DNA of 64,000 nucleotides from JAFGCL01 sp964423835 (GCA_964423835.1 CAYRGJ010000017.1:1-64000), one strand, 5' to 3'; positions 7,930 to 16,985 are shown, numbered from the stretch's first letter. Made by a program: numbers and translations. Notes: generated from the letters alone by a model not told the origin.

Positions 7930-9899
7930 GGAAGCCCTGGGTGGACCATCGCAGGCTGCCCGGTGTGGCCAAGCCCGACATCATGCTGAAGCTGCTGGCC
8001 CTGCTGTGCGTCTTCTTCGTGGTGGTGGCCCTCCTGCTGATGTACCAGTCCCCCACCGCCGGCTACGAGCTCTCGATATACAGCGCCACCCCGGCCGGGG
8101 TCTGGGTCCTGCTCTTCCTGAGCCTGCTGGGAGGCATCTTCATCGTGGTTCACCAGCTGGCTTCGGGGAGATACCAGGAGACGCGGACGTACCTGATCGG
8201 CTTCGCGGTCATCATGCTGACGGCCACGGCCTTCCTGTGCCTGCCGGTGATCCGGAACTACTTCACCTGGAGAGGCGACCAGATGGCCCACATCGGGTTC
8301 GTCAAGGACATCGCCACGTCGGGCCACCTGCCGGGCTACAACCCCTACCCCGTGACCCACACCGTGCTCTTCGAGATCTCGGCTGTACTCGACTGGCCGA
8401 TAGACCAGGTGGTCAACCTCAACACCCCCCTCATCTTCATGGTGTTTGTCCTGGTGACCTTCCTGCTGACCACCGTGGTGCTGCCTCACCGGGGGCAGCA
8501 GCTGACGGCCACCCTGTTCGCCGCCGGGACCATGGCCGCCCTGAGCCGCTTCAACCTGGTGCCCAACACCTGGTCCATGCTCCTGCTGCCGCTGTTCTTC
8601 TACTGCTACTTCCGGCGAGAGGAGCCGGCCTTCAGGATCCTGCTGATCATGCTCATCATCGCCTACCCCTTCATTCACCCGCTGTCGGCGCTCATCATAA
8701 TCGTGTCCCTGGCGGCCATCGAGTTCCTCAAGCCGGTCTACGCTCGCCTGCTGCGTCGCTCGGGCGCGGAGGTGCCGGCCTGGATAGGCAACGGGCCCGT
8801 CCTGTGGCCCCTGGCCATGGAGCTGCTGGTGTTCCTGCCCTGGGTGTTCACCCGCTCGGCCTTCCGCAGCAACGTGGATGCCCTGTGGTGGCAGCTGATC
8901 AACTTCAGCGGCTCCTCCCAGGGCTCGCGTGCGGTAGAGAGCCTGGCCAAGGTGGACCTGGACGCCGGGGGCATAGTCTCCATCATAGTCAAGATGTACG
9001 GCCAGATATTCCTGGTGGGCGTCCTGGCCAGCCTCGGCATCCTGATCGTCTACTGGCAGCTTCGCTCTCTCAACCGGGAAGATGCCGGGGGCCAGGACTG
9101 GTCCCGCGCCGACGGCCGCGAGCCGTACCAGGGTGCGGATGACCCGGGCTTCGAAGCCCAGTACAGCGGCGACGACAACCGTCTCCGCCTGGTCTTCGTG
9201 GGCGTGCTGTTCATCATCTTCACCCTGGCCTACTTCGCTTTCTACGCCGGGGCGCCGGGGGCAGAGTCCCTCTCCGCCACCAGGATCGTGGTGTACGTGG
9301 AGCTGGCCGCCATCCCGCTGGTGGGCTTCACCCTGTGGCAGTTGGCCGGCCGGGCCAGGCTCAGGGGCCTGGCCTGGAGCCTGGTCACCATCATCATAAT
9401 AGTGGCCTGCGTGCTCAACGTGGCCGGGCACCACAACTCTCCCTGGCAGATCCGCCCCGGGGACCAGGTCTCCGATTCCGACATCCAGGGCATGGAGTGG
9501 CTGCTGCACGAGAAGGACCCCACCGCCTACACCTTCTTCATCATGTCGTCGCCGGACCGCTTCTCCCAGGCTATCCTGGGGGCCACGGTCACTTCCACCC
9601 GGACGGACGTCAAGGACATCTCCTGGCTGCAGTTCCGGGACCACTTCGGGTACGTCGCGTTACCCAATGTCGAGGGGTCCCGGGCCCACACCACCGTGGG
9701 GGAGCTGTACCCGGTGGACGTGTACGCCAACATCAACCGGTACGACAAGGTGGCCTACCAGACGGTCTGGAAGAGCCTGGACCGGTTCAACGATGCCGAC
9801 TTCGAGAAGTTTGAGCAGGACCCGACGGTGAACCGGATCTACTCGGACGGGGCTTCAGACGCCTACTACATCACCGGCCACCTGCAGGACACCGGCTAG
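7926..9899 (+). CDS. Large multi-pass membrane protein, possible glycan polymerase or GT-C glycosyltransferase
   Basis: A 657-residue protein with about ten to twelve hydrophobic segments in residues 15-520 and a soluble C-terminal stretch of about 140 residues. The loop after the third helix contains RGDQMAHIGFVKDIATSGHLPGYNPYPVTHT, reminiscent of the long first extracytoplasmic loop of GT-C enzymes, where an Asp often binds the lipid sugar. No Wzy or ArnT signature is clear, so I do not name it. Its position between a glycosyltransferase and a deacetylase suggests it transfers or polymerises lipid-linked sugars. Confidence 0.72.
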   Translation: MRKPWVDHRRLPGVAKPDIMLKLLALLCVFFVVVALLLMYQSPTAGYELSIYSATPAGVWVLLFLSLLGGIFIVVHQLASGRYQETRTYLIGFAVIMLTATAFLCLPVIRNYFTWRGDQMAHIGFVKDIATSGHLPGYNPYPVTHTVLFEISAVLDWPIDQVVNLNTPLIFMVFVLVTFLLTTVVLPHRGQQLTATLFAAGTMAALSRFNLVPNTWSMLLLPLFFYCYFRREEPAFRILLIMLIIAYPFIHPLSALIIIVSLAAIEFLKPVYARLLRRSGAEVPAWIGNGPVLWPLAMELLVFLPWVFTRSAFRSNVDALWWQLINFSGSSQGSRAVESLAKVDLDAGGIVSIIVKMYGQIFLVGVLASLGILIVYWQLRSLNREDAGGQDWSRADGREPYQGADDPGFEAQYSGDDNRLRLVFVGVLFIIFTLAYFAFYAGAPGAESLSATRIVVYVELAAIPLVGFTLWQLAGRARLRGLAWSLVTIIIIVACVLNVAGHHNSPWQIRPGDQVSDSDIQGMEWLLHEKDPTAYTFFIMSSPDRFSQAILGATVTSTRTDVKDISWLQFRDHFGYVALPNVEGSRAHTTVGELYPVDVYANINRYDKVAYQTVWKSLDRFNDADFEKFEQDPTVNRIYSDGASDAYYITGHLQDTG

Positions 9900-9900
9900 C

Positions 9901-10995
9901 GTGGCCACCAGCCAGCGCGGCACGCCAGACAAGCCCGGGCAGCCGCACGTGCGCCTGGGGGCGGGGCAGAGATGGGGCCTGCGCCTGGCCGGGGTGGCCG
10001 GTGCGCTGGGGGCCATCGATGCCTACGGGATGGCCAGGAGACGCCTGGTCCGGTGGTCCGCCTGCATCCTGTCGTACCATCGGGTCGGCCCCGGCGCCGA
10101 GCTGCCCACTGATGTGCCGCTGACCACCCCCGCCGACTTCGAGCAGCAGGTGCGGTACCTGCGGCGCCACTACCGGCTGATGGGGCTGTCCCAGCTGGGC
10201 CAGGCCATCCGCGAGGGCCGGGAGGTCCCCCGCAATGCCGCCGCCATCACCTTCGACGACGGCTACCGCGACAACTACCTCCACGCCTACCCCATTCTGA
10301 AGAAGCACGGCGTCCCGGCCACCATCTTCCTGGCCACCTCCCACATCGATCAGGGCCATCCCTTCTGGTGGGACCGGGTGAGCTACGCCGTGCTCAGTTC
10401 CACCGCCGGAAGGCTGGAAAGCGACCGGCTGGGGGCCTACGATCTCGGGACCGAGGCCGGAAGGTGGGAGGCCGTGGCCACCATGGACGTGCGCCTCAAG
10501 CAGATGCAGGACCACGAGAAGAACGAGGCCATCGAAGAGCTGGTGCGGAAGCTGGGCGCGGACGTGCCGGCCGCCATGGCCCGCGGCATGATACTCAACT
10601 GGGACGACGTCAGGGAGATGGCCGCCAACGGCATCACCTTCGGGTCCCACACCGTTCACCATCCCACCCTCATCGGCCTGCCCCTGGAGCAGGCCCGGCA
10701 GGAGATCGTGGAATCCCGAAAGCGGATCGTGGAGCAGGTGGGCCAGCCCTGCGATACCTTCGCCTACCCCGACGGCCGCGAGGGCAACGTCAGCGCCGGC
10801 ATCAAGGCCATACTGGCCGAGAGCGGCTACACCTGCGCCGTGTATGCCCTGCCCAACCGGCTGGTAGGCCCCGGGGCCGACCCCTACGGCCTGGCCCGGG
10901 TCTCCCCCAAGTGGGACTTCACCACCTTCCGGCTCAGCGTCTCCGGCCTGTACCCGGACCTGGCCTCCGTCATCAACCGGGAGAGGAAACCATGA
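9901..10995 (+). CDS. Polysaccharide deacetylase (NodB domain)
   Basis: A 364-residue protein with a full carbohydrate esterase 4 pattern. ITFDDGYRDNY near residue 116 is motif 1 with the catalytic and metal Asp pair; FGSHTVHHPTL near residue 244 is motif 2 with the H-x3-H metal ligands; CDTFAYPDGREG near residue 283 is motif 3. A hydrophobic, weakly charged N-terminal stretch precedes the domain. It starts with GTG one base after the previous gene's stop. It likely deacetylates the glycan made by this locus and is better conserved than the deacetylase-like protein at 3088. Confidence 0.88.
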   Translation: MATSQRGTPDKPGQPHVRLGAGQRWGLRLAGVAGALGAIDAYGMARRRLVRWSACILSYHRVGPGAELPTDVPLTTPADFEQQVRYLRRHYRLMGLSQLGQAIREGREVPRNAAAITFDDGYRDNYLHAYPILKKHGVPATIFLATSHIDQGHPFWWDRVSYAVLSSTAGRLESDRLGAYDLGTEAGRWEAVATMDVRLKQMQDHEKNEAIEELVRKLGADVPAAMARGMILNWDDVREMAANGITFGSHTVHHPTLIGLPLEQARQEIVESRKRIVEQVGQPCDTFAYPDGREGNVSAGIKAILAESGYTCAVYALPNRLVGPGADPYGLARVSPKWDFTTFRLSVSGLYPDLASVINRERKP

Positions 10996-11041
10996 GGACC
11001 GGCCCGCGAGGAGGCAGGATGAGCGCAGCCGTGGGGGCACA

Positions 11042-12133
11042 GTGAGCGCCGCTTCCCCGAAATGGATTGCCCGGCCCTACCGGGATGGGGACGAAGAGGG
11101 GATACTCGAGCTGTGGAAGGCCGTCTACCCGGACCGCACCTTCGTGCGCCAGGAGTGGATGAAGTGGTGGCGCTGGATGTACCGGGACAACCCCGCCGGG
11201 ACGGGCGTTATCGCCCTGGCCGATCATGACGGCCTCATCATCGCCCACACCGCGGAGATACCCATCATGATGAAGATCGGGGACTCCGACGTCCTGGCGG
11301 CCATAGGGCTGGACGCCATGACCCACCCGGACTACCGCCGGCAGGGGACCTATGCCGCCACGGTGGAGCTGAGGCGCCAGGAGAGCCTGAAGCGCGGCAT
11401 CCGGGCCGAGTACGCCTTCCGCAGCAAGTACTCCTACGCCTACCCCGGCCTGTCCGGCAAGGTAGGCATGTTCGACGCCGCCACCCTGCCCAAGGTGTTC
11501 CGGCCCCTGGACTGGCGGGCCACGCTGGCCGCCCAGACCCGGAACCCGGTGGTGACGGCCGCCGGCCCGGCGGCCGGCCGGCTCCTGGCCGCGGTAGCCA
11601 TGCGGCCGGCGAAGGCCCGCCTGCCGGAGGGCGTGGCCATCAGCCAGGTGGACGGCTTCGATGATCGCTTCGATCAGCTGTGGGCCAGGGTCGCCGGCCG
11701 CTACCGCGCGGCCGTCTCCCGCAAGAAGGAATACCTCAGCTGGCGGTACGTGGCCGTGCCGGACCGCCACTACACCATACTGGCGGCCGGGAGCGCCGCC
11801 GCCATCTCCGGCTATTCCGTCTTCAGCTGCGCCGACGCCGAAGGCACCGTGACCGGCCTCATCGCCGAGGTGGTGGCCGAGTCCCAGCCGGTGGCGGAGG
11901 GCCTGATCGCGGCCGCGGTGCAGCGCTGCCGCGAGGGGAAGGCGGCCCTGGTCTGGGGGGCCAGGCTGGCGGGCACACCCCTGGCCGAGGCCTACAGGCG
12001 GCAGGGCTTCATCGCCGCGCCCCGCTCCAGGACCAAGCTGGTCACCGCCTGCGGGTTCTCGCCCGAGCTCACCGCGGAGCTGCAGAAGCCTGACGGCTGG
12101 TTCCTGCAGATGGGCGACTCTGACGAGGCCTGA
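11042..12133 (+). CDS. GNAT family N-acetyltransferase
   Basis: A 363-residue protein with a GNAT domain in the N-terminal third: DAMTHPDYRRQGTYAATVELRR near residues 84-105 is the acetyl-CoA pyrophosphate-binding motif A with the R/Q-x-x-G turn. The C-terminal part resembles the second, degenerate GNAT half seen in Eis-like and polysaccharide-locus acetyltransferases. It starts with GTG at 11042 near the end of the glycan cluster and may acetylate the polysaccharide or a precursor. Confidence 0.78.
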   Translation: MSAASPKWIARPYRDGDEEGILELWKAVYPDRTFVRQEWMKWWRWMYRDNPAGTGVIALADHDGLIIAHTAEIPIMMKIGDSDVLAAIGLDAMTHPDYRRQGTYAATVELRRQESLKRGIRAEYAFRSKYSYAYPGLSGKVGMFDAATLPKVFRPLDWRATLAAQTRNPVVTAAGPAAGRLLAAVAMRPAKARLPEGVAISQVDGFDDRFDQLWARVAGRYRAAVSRKKEYLSWRYVAVPDRHYTILAAGSAAAISGYSVFSCADAEGTVTGLIAEVVAESQPVAEGLIAAAVQRCREGKAALVWGARLAGTPLAEAYRRQGFIAAPRSRTKLVTACGFSPELTAELQKPDGWFLQMGDSDEA

Positions 12134-12152
12134 GGGGGCGGGCTGATCCAAC

Positions 12153-12200
12153 CAGGGCCCGCCGGGGTGGCAGCAGGGCCCGCCGGGGTGGCAGCGGGGC
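12153..12200. repeat. 21-bp tandem repeat after the GNAT gene
   Basis: Two exact 21-bp units (12153-12173 and 12174-12194) and a partial third lie between the stops of the convergent GNAT and flippase genes. The region is almost pure G+C and might act as a convergent transcription barrier, but I see no T-run. Confidence 0.7.
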
Positions 12201-12218
12201 CCGGCTCGGCCAGCAGGA

Positions 12219-14528
12219 TCAGGACCGGGGTGGCTTCCGGCGCACCAGCTTGGCGGCCATGCCGGGGACCGAGCCCAACACTGACCTTCCCAGGGCCATC
12301 TCGTCCGGCCGGAAGAACCCGATGACCAGCAGCAGCAGCGGGAAGGCCAGGATGAGGAGCACCTTCAGCCCTCCTCCGATGAGCACCCTGGGCCACCTGG
12401 CGGCGGCCCCCGATTCCGCCGGCGAGATGGCGGACAGGTCGGCCGCGGGATCGGACAGGCTGACCCCCGTCAGGCTGTAGTCGCCGACGTTGGCTACCTC
12501 TACCCGGCAGGTAATGCCGTCGCCGGCGGCCTCCACCAGGCCATCGGGGCCATCGCCGCCGACATCGGTCACCTCCAGGGAGATGCGGCAGGCATACCAG
12601 CCCTTGCGGTAGATGGACACCTCGCGGCTGTCGCTCCTGGGGGGGAGACCGGCGCAGGTGAGGGTAGCGGTGTTGTCTATATCTCCGTCCCCGCCACCAT
12701 AGCTGTCGATGTCATCCTGCGTGGCCTTGTAGTGATAGGTCCACGTCCAGGCCTCTCCGGGGTCCAGGATGTCATCGTCGTTGGATGACTTCACCAGGGA
12801 GAAGTTCTCAGACAGGTCGACCAGCGAGTCCGCCAGGGCAATGTCCGAGAGGGGCCCGATCCCGGGGTTGGTCGCCACCGCCCTGTAAGAGATGACGTCA
12901 CCCTTGGCATCGACCGGGGCGCCGGGGCCATCTCCGGCCACATCGGTGACGCTCAGGCGGAGTATGCAGGCCGACATCCCGGCCACCGGCACCTCCTCGG
13001 CGTCGCTGCGGGCATCCAGCTGGTCGCTGCTCACCGTGGCGGCGCACCTGACGCCGCCGTCGCCGGCGCCGTCGATCTCAGCCTGGGTCACGGAGCGGGT
13101 ATAGGTCCAGGTCCAGGTCTCCCCGGATTGGAAGGTGCCATCGTCATCTGTGGACCGCTCCAGGTAGTAGCGCACGCCGGCGCCCACCGCCAGGCAGCCG
13201 GCGAAGATGACGGCCGCGGCCAGCACCACCTTGACCACCCGGCCCCACTCGTAGGCGATGGGGTAGTAAGGCCGCGCGAAGAAGTAGGCCCCCACCGGCA
13301 GTATGGCGTAGGCCACCAGGGTGGCCACGCCCGCCCCCACGATGCCGAAATGCGGCACCAGGGCGAAGCACAGCCCCACGTTGACCACCGCCCCGGTCAC
13401 CATCAGGGTGGCCGATTTCCGCGTCTTGCCTTCGATGTAGATCCCGGCCGCCATCTGAAAGTAGCAGCCGTACAGCACGTAGGAGAGCGCCACCAGGGGG
13501 ATCACCTTGTAGGCGTTGTGGAAGGGCGACGTGGCCATGGCCAGCACCAGCTCCTCGCCCAGGGCAGACAGGGCCAGCGCGGCAAAGAGGGCCACGGCCA
13601 GGAAGTAGGTGAAGATGCGGGTGTAGGTGGCGCTGGCCCCGGGCTTGTAGGCTGAAGAGAACAGGAAGGGCAGCCAGGCCAGCTGGATAGGCCCCACCAG
13701 GATCCCCTGTATCACCATGCCGAACTTGTATCCCAGGGAGTACACGCCGGTGGGCCCGGCGCCCATCAGCCCCATCAGGATCCACCGGTCGGCCATCACC
13801 AGTATCCAGGCCCCCAGGCCGGAGGGTATCAGGGGCAGCCCGTAGTCCAGCATGGCCTTCAGGTCGGGCCAGTGGACCCTGACGCCCACCCGGCGCAGCA
13901 GCGTGCCCATGAGGACCACGTACAGGATGGCGGCGGTGATCGCCTGTGAGTAGAGGACACCCTCCACGCCCCGGTTCAGCCCCACCACGAAGAGGATGTT
14001 CAGGGACACATGCATGACGAACTGGGTGACGGAGGCCGCGGCGTACCTTACAGGCGCGCCCCTGGCCCGGAAGACGGTGAGCGCGATATCCACACCCCCG
14101 TTGAGGAACAGGGAAACGAACAGCAGCCGGAAGAAGAAGGGATCCTGGGACCGGTCACGAGTGCGGTCGGAGAGAATCACGGAGGATATGGGGCCCGCCG
14201 CCAGCTCCAGTACCACCAGGGCCACCAGACCCGTCACCGCCAGGAAGATCACCGCCGTGCTGGCGACCCGCTTCCTCCCATCCTCGTCCTCCCGGCCGGC
14301 GTAGAAACGCAGCATGGCGGTGCCAACGCCCATGGCCAGGATGATGCCCAGTACCGATCCGGTGGTGCTCAGGACCTCGATGACGCCGTAGCCCTGCGTT
14401 CCCAGCTTGACGGTGTAGACCGGCACCAGCAGGAAGCCCACGAACTGGCTGAGCACCGTGCTGAGCCCATAGATGATGGAGTCCTTCGACAGCGAGAAGA
14501 CCTGCCTGAAGACTGAAGGTTGACTCAC
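12219..14528 (-). CDS. Wzx/MOP-type lipid-linked oligosaccharide flippase with an inserted repeat domain
   Basis: The N-terminal ~457 residues are a MOP-superfamily flippase, beginning with SKDSIIYGLSTVLSQFVGFLLVP and spanning about 13 helices. Such proteins flip undecaprenyl-linked glycans across the membrane. After the helix ending in GAGVRYYLE, about 250 residues of beta-rich repeats follow (about 13155-12400). Their marks are GE(T/A)WTWTY, TQ-x-x-ID and (V/E)VTDV-x-GDGP, and they repeat about every 120 residues. Then the family's final helix, LKVLLILAFPLLLLVIGFF, resumes. In the usual 14-helix topology the 13-14 loop is extracytoplasmic. I prefer the GTG at 14528, preceded by GGAAGGA, over a GTG at 14585. 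Convergent with the glycan operon. Confidence 0.88.
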   Translation of the reverse strand: MSQPSVFRQVFSLSKDSIIYGLSTVLSQFVGFLLVPVYTVKLGTQGYGVIEVLSTTGSVLGIILAMGVGTAMLRFYAGREDEDGRKRVASTAVIFLAVTGLVALVVLELAAGPISSVILSDRTRDRSQDPFFFRLLFVSLFLNGGVDIALTVFRARGAPVRYAAASVTQFVMHVSLNILFVVGLNRGVEGVLYSQAITAAILYVVLMGTLLRRVGVRVHWPDLKAMLDYGLPLIPSGLGAWILVMADRWILMGLMGAGPTGVYSLGYKFGMVIQGILVGPIQLAWLPFLFSSAYKPGASATYTRIFTYFLAVALFAALALSALGEELVLAMATSPFHNAYKVIPLVALSYVLYGCYFQMAAGIYIEGKTRKSATLMVTGAVVNVGLCFALVPHFGIVGAGVATLVAYAILPVGAYFFARPYYPIAYEWGRVVKVVLAAAVIFAGCLAVGAGVRYYLERSTDDDGTFQSGETWTWTYTRSVTQAEIDGAGDGGVRCAATVSSDQLDARSDAEEVPVAGMSACILRLSVTDVAGDGPGAPVDAKGDVISYRAVATNPGIGPLSDIALADSLVDLSENFSLVKSSNDDDILDPGEAWTWTYHYKATQDDIDSYGGGDGDIDNTATLTCAGLPPRSDSREVSIYRKGWYACRISLEVTDVGGDGPDGLVEAAGDGITCRVEVANVGDYSLTGVSLSDPAADLSAISPAESGAAARWPRVLIGGGLKVLLILAFPLLLLVIGFFRPDEMALGRSVLGSVPGMAAKLVRRKPPRS

Positions 14529-14771
14529 CGGCCCCGTCCTTCCGCCCTTTCGTTCATGGCTGTCCCGGGCCCGCGCCCGGCTCACGCGGGGGCCACAACA
14601 CTACAGGGCGGACCGCTGCCGCCCTGTCTCCTCCCAACGGCCGGCCGCGGCGCATCCCAGGCGCCGGGGACCGGCCCAGGCCTCCGTCTTCCGTCAAGCG
14701 CGATACTCCGCCATGTATTCTAGCACACCACCCCGGTGGAGCCTAGGTGCGCAGCCGCGGCCGCCGTTGCG

Positions 14772-14886
14772 GCCGTCAGGGGCCGGGCCGGAGATGGCTG
14801 CAGCCGTCAAGGGCCGGGCCGGCATTGGCCCCGCCGTCAGGGGCCGGGCCGGCGTTGGCCCCGCTGTAAGGCGCCGGGCCGCCGGC
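14772..14886. repeat. 30-31-bp tandem repeat, four units
   Basis: Units starting at 14772, 14803, 14833 and 14863 share GCCGTCAGGGGCCGGGCC and diverge at their ends. They lie between the flippase start and the conserved upstream module of the beta-helix gene. No gene is evident in this part of the 627-base gap. Confidence 0.8.
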
Positions 14887-15025
14887 GTGAGGTTTCTGTG
14901 AGGCCGCCCCCCGGGCTGTCGCCGCCGACCGGTCAGAACATGCGGCCCTGGCCTCCGTGTTAATATCCTGTGACCTCCGGATTATCCCTTGAGATACCCA
15001 CGAGAGGGACGAGTGATAGACTCTT
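14887..15025 (+). promoter_or_regulatory. Upstream module shared with the cohesin-dockerin gene; candidate ECF-type promoter
   Basis: Three blocks match the region 40299-40435 at nearly identical spacing: GTGAGGTTTCTG (14887 / 40299), GTGTTAA followed by CTGTGACC (14957 / 40368) and GTGATA (15013 / 40424). Between the first two, GAAC (14936) lies exactly 17 bases before GTGTTAA, as in the other copy (40347). GAAC plus a GT-rich -10 at this distance resembles an ECF sigma promoter. The similarity is seen directly; the sigma assignment is inference. Confidence 0.6.
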
Positions 15026-15097
15026 TCCCGCAGCAGGGGGCGATCAGGCGGAGCAGTCCACAGCACGGGCTCGCCCCGCCTGCTTCGCCACTATCGA

Positions 15098-15151
15098 ATG
15101 ACCGCCATGTGTGTGTTGATGCTGGCTTTCATTCGGGAATTCGAGGGGTGA
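15098..15151 (+). CDS. Possible 17-residue leader peptide
   Basis: An ATG at 15098 opens a 17-codon frame (MTAMCVLMLAFIREFEG) whose TGA lies 4 bases before the start of the dockerin gene. The close spacing would allow translational coupling, and its GAGGGG end also serves as the ribosome site of the next gene. A short frame starting ATGACCG occupies a matching position upstream of 40571. Coding status is unproven. Confidence 0.25.
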   Translation: MTAMCVLMLAFIREFEG

Positions 15152-15155
15152 GCAG

Positions 15156-16868
15156 ATGAGGAAGCTCCTACTGGCTACGGTGGCCATCACTTGCGCCATC
15201 GCCGCAACCCTGGCCGCCATCGGCGGAGACAGCCGCCCGGCCGCGGCCGCCGCCGGTGACTACGGGGCGGGCGCGTACACCGGCTCCAACCCTATCGGCG
15301 GAGGCGACGGCTACGTTTCTCCTCACGGATACTCGCGGGCCACCGCGGACTACGTGGTGACCACGCTTTCCCAGCTGAACTCGGCCATGGCCAGCGCCAC
15401 CTCGGGCGACGTTATCTGGATCCCGGACGGGACCACCATCACCGTGCCCAAGGTGGCCAACGCCGGCGGCAGGATGATCCTGCCCAACGCCCTGGGCAAC
15501 GGCGTGGTACTGGCCTCCAATCGCGGCCAGGACGGCGCAGAGGGCGGCAAGATCAAGGTCACCGGCACCTGCACCGGGGCCTTCGGCACCGGCATCTACT
15601 GCAAGAGCAACTCCGTCATCTCCGGCCTGACCATCGAGGGGCCGACCAACCTGGGCACCCCCGGCTCGGTGGGCGGATGCTACACCATGTTCGCCCTGAA
15701 GCTCTCCGGCGCGGTGAGCGTGGAGGTAGAGAACTGCGAGCTGTACAACTTCCCGCAGGGCATCATCTGCATCGACAACATCAAGGCCGCCGGCCCGGAG
15801 AACCTCAACTGGAACAGTGCCCACCGGCACAACATACACCACTGCGAGATACACGGCGCCCAGGCCCACGGCTGGGGCTACGGCGTGCTTCAATCCAACA
15901 GCAATGGCAAGGGCCTGTCCGCCCTGATCGAGGCCTGCAAGATGTACGATTGCCGCCACCTGATAGCCTGTGACCACGGCTCGGCCTTCAGCTATGAGAT
16001 ACGTTACAACATATTCGGGGATTCCTGGTACTGGTCAGCCAACAAGGTCGGCGGGACCAAGTACTATGCCTGCCAGGTGGACGCGCACGGCTCCGGCGCC
16101 AGCTCCAGCGGGTACGCCGGCCGCCACTACGAGGTCCACCACAACACCTTCTCCAGCAACGGAAACAAGGCCAACGGCGGCATCCGGGGCATCCCCCTGG
16201 ACGAGACCAACTTCTACAACAACTGGACCAAGAAGACCAATCACGCCGGCCTCTACCCTTCGGACGGGTCCTACGAAATACCCATAGGCAAGTTCGTGGA
16301 CCTGGAAGGCAGCGAGGGCGGAGCATGGAGCGGCAGCAACAACATGCCCCAGTACCGCGTTTATGTCTGGAACAACTGGTACGGCGCCACGCCGCCATCG
16401 TCCACCCCCTACACCAATCACGCCCCGGTGCTGAAGGCCATCGGCGCCAAGACGGTCACGGCCGGCAGCGCCCTTTCCTTCACCATCTCCGCCACCGACT
16501 CTGACGGCGACTCGCTGACCTACTCCGCCTCCAGCCTGCCGTCGGGAGCCGCCTTCTCCGCTTCATCGCGCACGTTCACCTGGACCCCGGAGGCCAGCCA
16601 GGCCGGCACCTATGCCGGCGTCCGCTTCCAGGTAAGTGATGGGGCCCTCTCCGACTACGAGGAGATCTCTATCACGGTCACCGCCGCCAGCGCCAACATC
16701 GATCCCGATGTCAACAGCGACGGTGACGTCAACTCCCTGGACATGATCCGCGTCGGCCAGCGCTGGGCCGAGACCGGCGCCAAGGGCTGGATCCGCGAAG
16801 ACATCAACAGCGACGGGGCCATCAGCGTCCTGGATGCCGCCGTCATCGGCCAGCACTGGACCGGATAA
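15156..16868 (+). CDS. Secreted right-handed beta-helix (pectate lyase-like) protein with Ig-like domain and dockerin
   Basis: A 570-residue exported protein. Residues 1-32 form a signal peptide ending near AAAAA. Residues ~35-420 look like a pectate lyase/parallel beta-helix fold, with VVTTLSQLNSAMASATSGDVIWIPDG followed by helix rungs such as HNIHHCEIHG and YEVHHNTFSSNG. A putative Ig domain (He_PIG type) follows: NHAPVLKAIGAKTV to ITVTAAS. Residues ~516-570 are a type I dockerin with two calcium-binding F-hand repeats, DVNSDGDVNSLDMIRVGQRW and DINSDGAISVLDAAVIGQHW. The dockerin would dock to a cohesin such as those at 40571-42235. The polysaccharide substrate, if any, is unknown. Preceded by the conserved module at 14887. 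Confidence 0.85.
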   Translation: MRKLLLATVAITCAIAATLAAIGGDSRPAAAAAGDYGAGAYTGSNPIGGGDGYVSPHGYSRATADYVVTTLSQLNSAMASATSGDVIWIPDGTTITVPKVANAGGRMILPNALGNGVVLASNRGQDGAEGGKIKVTGTCTGAFGTGIYCKSNSVISGLTIEGPTNLGTPGSVGGCYTMFALKLSGAVSVEVENCELYNFPQGIICIDNIKAAGPENLNWNSAHRHNIHHCEIHGAQAHGWGYGVLQSNSNGKGLSALIEACKMYDCRHLIACDHGSAFSYEIRYNIFGDSWYWSANKVGGTKYYACQVDAHGSGASSSGYAGRHYEVHHNTFSSNGNKANGGIRGIPLDETNFYNNWTKKTNHAGLYPSDGSYEIPIGKFVDLEGSEGGAWSGSNNMPQYRVYVWNNWYGATPPSSTPYTNHAPVLKAIGAKTVTAGSALSFTISATDSDGDSLTYSASSLPSGAAFSASSRTFTWTPEASQAGTYAGVRFQVSDGALSDYEEISITVTAASANIDPDVNSDGDVNSLDMIRVGQRWAETGAKGWIREDINSDGAISVLDAAVIGQHWTG

Positions 16869-16876
16869 GATGACAA

Positions 16877-16925
16877 CGGAGCGGCGCGGCCCGCGCCAGG
16901 CGCCTGATGGGCCGCGCCGCCTCCG
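16877..16925. terminator. Long GC-rich hairpin after the dockerin gene
   Basis: CGGAG plus CGGCGCGGCCC (16877-16892) pairs with GGGCCGCGCCG and CTCCG (16909-16925) with a one-base bulge. No T-run follows, so it may be a weak terminator or mRNA-stabilising stem. Confidence 0.45.
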
Positions 16926-16956
16926 AAGGCCCCTCCCGTGACCATCCGGCTGCCCC

Positions 16957-16985
16957 TTGCGCCCTACCCCCCGTTCCGCTAGTAT
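16957..16985 (+). promoter_or_regulatory. Promoter of the flavodoxin-like gene
   Basis: TTGCGC (16957-16962) and TAGTAT (16980-16985) are 17 bp apart. The expected start site falls about 5 bases before the ATG at 16997, so the mRNA would be nearly leaderless; no ribosome site is visible. Confidence 0.5.
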
